DNA of 64,000 nt from Parvibaculum sp. (GTDB taxonomy: Bacteria; Pseudomonadota; Alphaproteobacteria; Parvibaculales; Parvibaculaceae): contig NZNS01000009.1 of assembly GCA_002694985.1 (NCBI GenBank), forward strand, positions 124,001 to 188,000, given 5' to 3'. Under the pieces are notes generated by a model that was not told the DNA's origin, did not search any database, and was given only the letters and a program-made list of their open reading frames with translations. A program made the position numbers and the translations under genes. Below are positions 59,907 through 64,000 of the stretch, piece after piece (position 1 is the first letter of the stretch; each line of letters begins with the position of its first letter).

Positions 59907-60623
59907 ATGCCCAATGTTGTGATCGTCCAGGCTCGCATGACCTCGACCCGTCTGCCCGGCAAGGTGCTGGAGGACGTGGCGGGAAAAACCGTGCTGCACC
60001 ATGTGCTGACACGCTGCGCGGCCATTCCGGGCATCGACATTGTCTGCTGCGCCGTGCCGGAAGGCCCCGAGCAGGAGCCCGTCGCCCGGGAAGCCGAAGC
60101 CTGCGGCGCGACGGTGGCGCGCGGCTCCGAACTTGACGTACTCGACCGTTATTACACCGCCGCACGCGATCTCGGCGCGGATATCGTCATGCGCGTGACC
60201 AGCGACTGCCCGCTGATCGACCCCGGCCTCTGCGGCGACGTTCTGGCAACGCTTCTTGCCGACCCTTCAGCGGATTACGCTGCAAATAATTTCGTCCATC
60301 GCTATCCGCACGGGCTCGACTGCGAAGCCTTTACATGGCGCGCAATGGAACAAGACTGGACGCAAGCGCGCGAGCCCTATGACCGCGAACACGTCACGCC
60401 CTGGCTGCGCCGCGAACCGGGGGTCAAGCGGATTTCACTGGAAGGACCGGACGAGGCGCTCGGCAAGCTGCGCTGGACACTGGACTATCCCGAAGATCTC
60501 GAATTCTGCCGCGCGCTCTTTCCGCTGCTCGGCGACGGCATTCCACCATGGACGGAGACGCTGAAGGTCTGCGAGGAAAATAAACATCTTCAGGAGCTGA
60601 ACGCCATCCGGCGTCAGCGCTGA
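59907..60623 (+). CDS. spsF: SpsF/NeuA-like sugar cytidylyltransferase
   Basis: 238 residues. It starts MPNVVIVQARMTSTRLPGKVL, the nucleotidyltransferase motif of SpsF/COG1861 proteins, with ARGSELDVLDRYYTAA, RVTSDCPLIDPGLCGD, and the C-terminal WTLDYPEDLEFCRALF. These enzymes are thought to activate sugars, including nonulosonic acids, as CMP derivatives. Its genomic company here (PseB, NeuB) supports a CMP-nonulosonate role. It starts 29 bases after pseB. Confidence 0.85.
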   Translation: MPNVVIVQARMTSTRLPGKVLEDVAGKTVLHHVLTRCAAIPGIDIVCCAVPEGPEQEPVAREAEACGATVARGSELDVLDRYYTAARDLGADIVMRVTSDCPLIDPGLCGDVLATLLADPSADYAANNFVHRYPHGLDCEAFTWRAMEQDWTQAREPYDREHVTPWLRREPGVKRISLEGPDEALGKLRWTLDYPEDLEFCRALFPLLGDGIPPWTETLKVCEENKHLQELNAIRRQR

Positions 60624-60648
60624 AAAGGGCCCGCGGGGGAGGTCCGTC

Positions 60649-61695
60649 ATGCAGAAATACGGAAAACCGAGCGCACCTCTGCTCTCTCACAAATCACACT
60701 TCTTCAAGGAGAACGAGGCGCTGCTTCAACGTCAGCGCGCCCTTGCCGCACTTTATGCAGAACAACCCGGAAGGCTGAACTGCAAGGCCTGTGACGGACC
60801 GATAAGCGAGGTCAGTTTCTCGAAGCTCGGCGTCGACTATCTCGTCTGCCCGCGCTGCGGCCATTTGAACGGCGCGCATGAAGACAGCGATGCTTTTTGC
60901 TCGGAACTTTATGTCGAGGGAGGCGGCGCGGCCTATGCCCGCGATTACAGCTCCGCCGACCGTGAGGCCTATCGCAAGCGCACGGACGACATTTATGTCC
61001 CGAAGGCGCGCTTTCTCGTGGACGCTCTCGCGGCGAAGGGCGAAGACCCGACCGCACTTTCCTATGCGGATTTCGGCGCAGGCTCCGGCTATTTCGTTTC
61101 CGCGCTTCGCGCCACCGGCCTCACCGATATTCTCGGCTTCGAGGTTTCACAAACGCAAGCCGCACTCGCAAATGAGATGGCGGGCGAAGCCATCGTCCGC
61201 ACCCACGCCCTTGGCGACACGGTCTCGCTTGCCGGCAAGGTCGACACCAAGGTCGTCTCGCTGATCGGCGTTCTGGAGCACCTGCAACAGCCGCGCGAAC
61301 TTCTGGCCGCACTCAAGGGTAATGCAGCCGTTTCCTATCTCTACATTTCCGTGCCCCTTTTCAGCCCCAGCGTCTTCATCGAGACCGCCTTTCCCGATGT
61401 GATGCAACGCCACCTTTCGGGCGGGCATACGCATCTCTATTCGGAATCCTCACTCGACTGGACCTGCCGCGAATTCGGTATGAGCCGCGTGGCTGAATGG
61501 TGGTTCGGCGGCGACGTCATGGATCTTTACAGAAGCATCCTTGTCCGGCTCTCGGCATCCGAAAAGACGGCAGGCGCCGCCGGACTCTGGACGGATATGA
61601 TGAAGCCCGCCATCGACACCATGCAGGAGGCGCTGGACCGCAAGCACCTCTCTTCTGAAGTCCATATGCTTCTTCAGTTCGAAAGAGGCAGCTGA
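60649..61695 (+). CDS. Class I SAM-dependent methyltransferase with N-terminal zinc ribbon
   Basis: 348 residues, GGGGGAGG before the ATG. Residues about 44-75 hold CxxC and CxxC pairs (CKACDG, CPRCGHLNG), a zinc ribbon. The SAM fold has motif I YADFGAGSGYFVSALRA and VSLIGVLEHLQQPRELLAAL. Enzymes of this layout methylate sugars in surface polysaccharide clusters. It may methylate the nonulosonic or linked sugar made here. Its stop is directly followed by the next ATG. Confidence 0.85.
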   Translation: MQKYGKPSAPLLSHKSHFFKENEALLQRQRALAALYAEQPGRLNCKACDGPISEVSFSKLGVDYLVCPRCGHLNGAHEDSDAFCSELYVEGGGAAYARDYSSADREAYRKRTDDIYVPKARFLVDALAAKGEDPTALSYADFGAGSGYFVSALRATGLTDILGFEVSQTQAALANEMAGEAIVRTHALGDTVSLAGKVDTKVVSLIGVLEHLQQPRELLAALKGNAAVSYLYISVPLFSPSVFIETAFPDVMQRHLSGGHTHLYSESSLDWTCREFGMSRVAEWWFGGDVMDLYRSILVRLSASEKTAGAAGLWTDMMKPAIDTMQEALDRKHLSSEVHMLLQFERGS

Positions 61696-62562
61696 ATGAA
61701 GACCCTTGTGTTGGGCAGCACCGGGTTGCTTGGTCAGGCGGTTGCAGAAGAAGCGCGACGGCGAGGTCATCTGTTGGGGGAAGCGGCCCGACGAAACGCA
61801 CCCATCGCGCTCGACATCGCCGACGAGGAGGCGCTGTGCAAGACGCTTGAAGCGGAAAAGCCCGACCTCGTCTTCAACTGCGCCGCCCTGAGCGAGATCG
61901 ATGCATGCGAACGCGCGCCCCTCGACGCATGGAACATGAATGCGCGCCCGCTCGCCTTTCTCGCCGCGTGGGCGCGAGAAAGCGGCGGCAAACTCATCCA
62001 CGTTTCGACGGACCAGTATTTCACCGAAGGCGGCAAACAGCCACATGACGAAACGGCACCCGTCTCCTTCGTCAATGAATATGCCCGCACCAAATTCGCA
62101 GGCGAAGGCTTTGCCCTGACGGCAGCGGGCGCACTCGTTCTGCGCACGAGCATCGTCGGCATTCGAGGCTGGGAAAAACCAACTCTTGCCGAATGGGCTA
62201 TCGGGGTCGCCGAAAACGATCTCGCCGCGACGCTTTTCAGCGATGCCTGGTCATCTTCCATCGACGTTGCGAGCTTTGCGCGCGCCGCCTTCGACATGGC
62301 GGAGGTCGGCGCATCCGGCCTCTACAACCTCGCAGCAAGCGAGATATATACGAAGGAAGATTTCGTACGCGAGATCGCCCGGCAACTCGGCCACACACTC
62401 ACCGCCGCAACATCCGGCTCCGTTCAAGGCCTGGCCACCACACGCGCCCATTGCCTCGGCCTTGATGTACGCCGCGCCGAACAGATCCTGAAATACAAGC
62501 TGCCCGGCCTTTCCGAAGTGGTTGCTTGCGTTCTGCACAAGTACAACGAGAAATCGTCATGA
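61696..62562 (+). CDS. RfbD-like NAD(P)-dependent sugar reductase (SDR superfamily)
   Basis: 288 residues. Cofactor motif LVLGSTGLLGQAVA, FNCAALSEIDACERAP, VSTDQYFTEGG, and the Tyr-Lys pair in NEYARTKFAGEGF match dTDP-4-dehydrorhamnose reductase-type proteins that reduce a 4-keto sugar. Whether it acts on the PseB product or a different sugar is open. It begins immediately after the methyltransferase stop and overlaps neuB by four bases (ATGA). Confidence 0.83.
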   Translation: MKTLVLGSTGLLGQAVAEEARRRGHLLGEAARRNAPIALDIADEEALCKTLEAEKPDLVFNCAALSEIDACERAPLDAWNMNARPLAFLAAWARESGGKLIHVSTDQYFTEGGKQPHDETAPVSFVNEYARTKFAGEGFALTAAGALVLRTSIVGIRGWEKPTLAEWAIGVAENDLAATLFSDAWSSSIDVASFARAAFDMAEVGASGLYNLAASEIYTKEDFVREIARQLGHTLTAATSGSVQGLATTRAHCLGLDVRRAEQILKYKLPGLSEVVACVLHKYNEKSS

Positions 62563-63635
62563 AGCACGACACATCGCTCCGCATCGCAACACATGAGATT
62601 GCGCTCGATGCGCCTTCCTATTTCATCGCTGACATCGCCGCCAATCATGACGGCGACCTCGAACGCGCGAAGGACCTGATCTGGAAGTCGAAGGAAGCAG
62701 GTGCCGACTGCGCCAAGTTCCAGCACTTCCTTGCCGACAGGATCGTGAGCAAGGTCGGCTTCGAGGGTGAAAAGGGCCAGGTTTCGCATCAGGCCGCGTG
62801 GAAAAAGTCGGTCGTCGAGGTCTACGACCAGTATCATACGCGCCGCGACTGGACGCCGGAGCTGCTGGAAACCTGCCGCAAGGCGGACATCCATTTCATG
62901 ACCACGCCTTACGATATCGAGGCAGTGGACATGTTTCGCGACATCGTTCCCGCCTTCAAGATCGGCTCGGGCGACATCACCTATCACGAAGAGATCGAAC
63001 ACATCGCGAAGACGGGAAAGCCTGTGCTTCTTGCGACCGGCGCCGCAACGATGGAAGAAACGGAAGCTGCCGTCGAACTGATCCTGAAGCACAACAGGCA
63101 GATCTGCCTCATGCAGTGCAATACGAATTACACGGGCAGCCTCGAAAACTTCAAATATGTGAACCTGCGCGTGCTTCAGACATTCGCAGCGCGCTGGCCC
63201 GGCATGGTGCTCGGCTTTTCCGACCATACGCCCGGCCACTCCGCCGTACTCGGCGCCGTGACGCTCGGCGCGCGCGTGATCGAAAAACATTTCACCGACG
63301 ACAATTCGCGCGAAGGCCCGGACCACTCCTTTGCTCTCAACCCGGTAACATGGCGTGCTATGGTCGATGCGACGCGCGAGCTTGAAGCAGCGCTCGGAGA
63401 CGGCGTGAAACGGATTGAAGAAAACGAGATGGAAACGATCGTCATTCAGCGCCGTGCACTGCGTCTGAAAGATTCGCTTGCCGCCGGAACAGGTCTTTCC
63501 GAAGACCACCTTGAAGCGCTTCGCCCCTGCCCCGAAGGTGCCGTCTCGCCCAATGCGCTCCCGAAGGTTCTTGGCAAGCGCCTGTCCACCAGCAAGAAAG
63601 CGGGAGAGGAGTTGCTGTGGACCGATCTCGCCTAG
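62559..63635 (+). CDS. neuB: N-acetylneuraminate/pseudaminate synthase family (NeuB/SpsE-like)
   Basis: 358 residues from the ATG overlapping the preceding stop. TIM-barrel landmarks: YFIADIAANHDGDLERAKDL, AKFQHF, FMTTPYDIEAVDMF, FKIGSGDI, LATGAATMEE, GFSDHTPGHSAVLGAV, EKHFTDD. A C-terminal SAF/antifreeze-like domain (RALRLKDSLAAGTGLSEDHL, ALPKVLGKRL) completes it. It condenses phosphoenolpyruvate with a hexosamine derivative to form a nine-carbon acid. Substrate (sialic, legionaminic, pseudaminic or other) is not settled. Confidence 0.9.
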   Translation: MKHDTSLRIATHEIALDAPSYFIADIAANHDGDLERAKDLIWKSKEAGADCAKFQHFLADRIVSKVGFEGEKGQVSHQAAWKKSVVEVYDQYHTRRDWTPELLETCRKADIHFMTTPYDIEAVDMFRDIVPAFKIGSGDITYHEEIEHIAKTGKPVLLATGAATMEETEAAVELILKHNRQICLMQCNTNYTGSLENFKYVNLRVLQTFAARWPGMVLGFSDHTPGHSAVLGAVTLGARVIEKHFTDDNSREGPDHSFALNPVTWRAMVDATRELEAALGDGVKRIEENEMETIVIQRRALRLKDSLAAGTGLSEDHLEALRPCPEGAVSPNALPKVLGKRLSTSKKAGEELLWTDLA

Positions 63636-64000
63636 CCATCCTCATTCCCGCCTTTCGGGAAGCCGCGACCATTGGCGCCGTGGTGAACGCCGCGCGCGAA
63701 TATGCCGATGTGATCGTGGTGGATGATGCTTCGCCGGACGAGACCGGCGCGGAAGCCGCAAATGCTGGCGCCATTGTCGTCCGCAACGAGACCAATCTCG
63801 GCTATGACGGCACGCTGAACCGGGCCTTCGAAAAGGCGCAGGAACTCGGCTTCGGTTTCGCTGTCACCATGGATGCAGATGGCGAGCACAACCCGGCCCT
63901 CGTAAACGCCTTCAAGATGCTTTTGATGGAAGAAGCAGTGCCCCTGGTGCTGGGCGTAAGGCCGCGCAAGCAGCGCTTCGCCGAAATCGTGATGGGGCTT
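63617..64000 (+). CDS. Family 2 glycosyltransferase (3' end beyond the window)
   Basis: The frame begins at GTG 63617, inside the end of neuB, with AGAGGAG five bases upstream. It reads LAILIPAFREAATIGAVV, VIVVDDASPDETGAEAAN, NLGYDGTLNRAFEKAQ and VTMDADGEHNP. These are the GT2 nucleotide-sugar site and DxD of dolichol-phosphate-mannosyltransferase-like enzymes. It probably transfers a sugar to a lipid carrier or glycan in this cluster. The gene is cut at 128 codons. Confidence 0.88.
   Translation, partial: MDRSRLAILIPAFREAATIGAVVNAAREYADVIVVDDASPDETGAEAANAGAIVVRNETNLGYDGTLNRAFEKAQELGFGFAVTMDADGEHNPALVNAFKMLLMEEAVPLVLGVRPRKQRFAEIVMGL

Overview
The window looks like chromosomal DNA from an alphaproteobacterium with high GC content. 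The clues are the GC-rich third codon positions, a rhizobial-style small heat-shock gene with a ROSE-type leader, a PlcP/Agt lipid-remodelling pair, a DUF459 hydrolase, a LivJHMGF importer and an Anbu operon. A Parvibaculum-like or Hyphomicrobiales-like host is a guess from gene content only. Genes are densely packed, often with 4-base stop/start overlaps. No rRNA, tRNA, CRISPR array or insertion sequence was recognised.

Layout. 1-9.4 kb: a glutamate-synthase-like FMN protein (cut by the window edge), then a membrane-lipid island. The island holds a diacylglycerol-kinase-family gene, a PAP2 phosphatase, EptA with its own two-component system, and the divergent plcP-agt pair. Tandem 11-bp-periodic Pho-box-like repeats lie beside the lipid kinase and between the two divergent operons; a different 11-bp repeat precedes eptA. 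9.4-18.6 kb: MFS transporter, YceI, TypA/BipA, amidohydrolase, HisN-type phosphatase, lysophospholipase-like hydrolase, SCP2-like protein and an acyl-CoA carboxylase carboxyltransferase. 18.6-24.6 kb: a His-rich exported protein, a complete liv-type ABC importer, and Hsp20 behind a sigma32-like promoter and a predicted RNA thermometer. 24.6-31 kb: a Pat/YfiQ-like CoA-ligase/GNAT protein, and a hybrid histidine kinase convergent with an Hpt protein. 31-38 kb: gltBD behind a structured leader. 37.8-42.3 kb: an MBOAT / SGNH / DUF459 surface-acylation operon with a third Pho-like repeat. 42.3-47.6 kb: MoxR-VWA pair, fatty-acid oxidation multienzyme, limonene-epoxide-hydrolase-like protein. 47.6-49.2 kb: a two-gene phage tail-fibre cassette. 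49.3-53.3 kb: the Anbu proteasome-like operon. 53.5-58.6 kb: MltB-like lytic transglycosylase, a PAP2-DUF368 fusion and an MHYT histidine kinase. 58.9-64 kb: a nonulosonic-acid-like surface sugar cluster that runs off the end.

How it fits together. The strongest theme is envelope and lipid-carrier metabolism. EptA and PlcP both release diacylglycerol; the lipid kinase could recycle it and Agt could glycosylate it. The PAP2-DUF368 fusion combines a putative undecaprenyl-pyrophosphate phosphatase with a putative undecaprenyl-phosphate translocase in one polypeptide. Three short gene remnants (a PPOX-family flavoprotein, threonine aldolase, GH42 beta-galactosidase) sit in intergenic gaps and record past deletions. 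All functions come from motif recognition by eye; no search was run.
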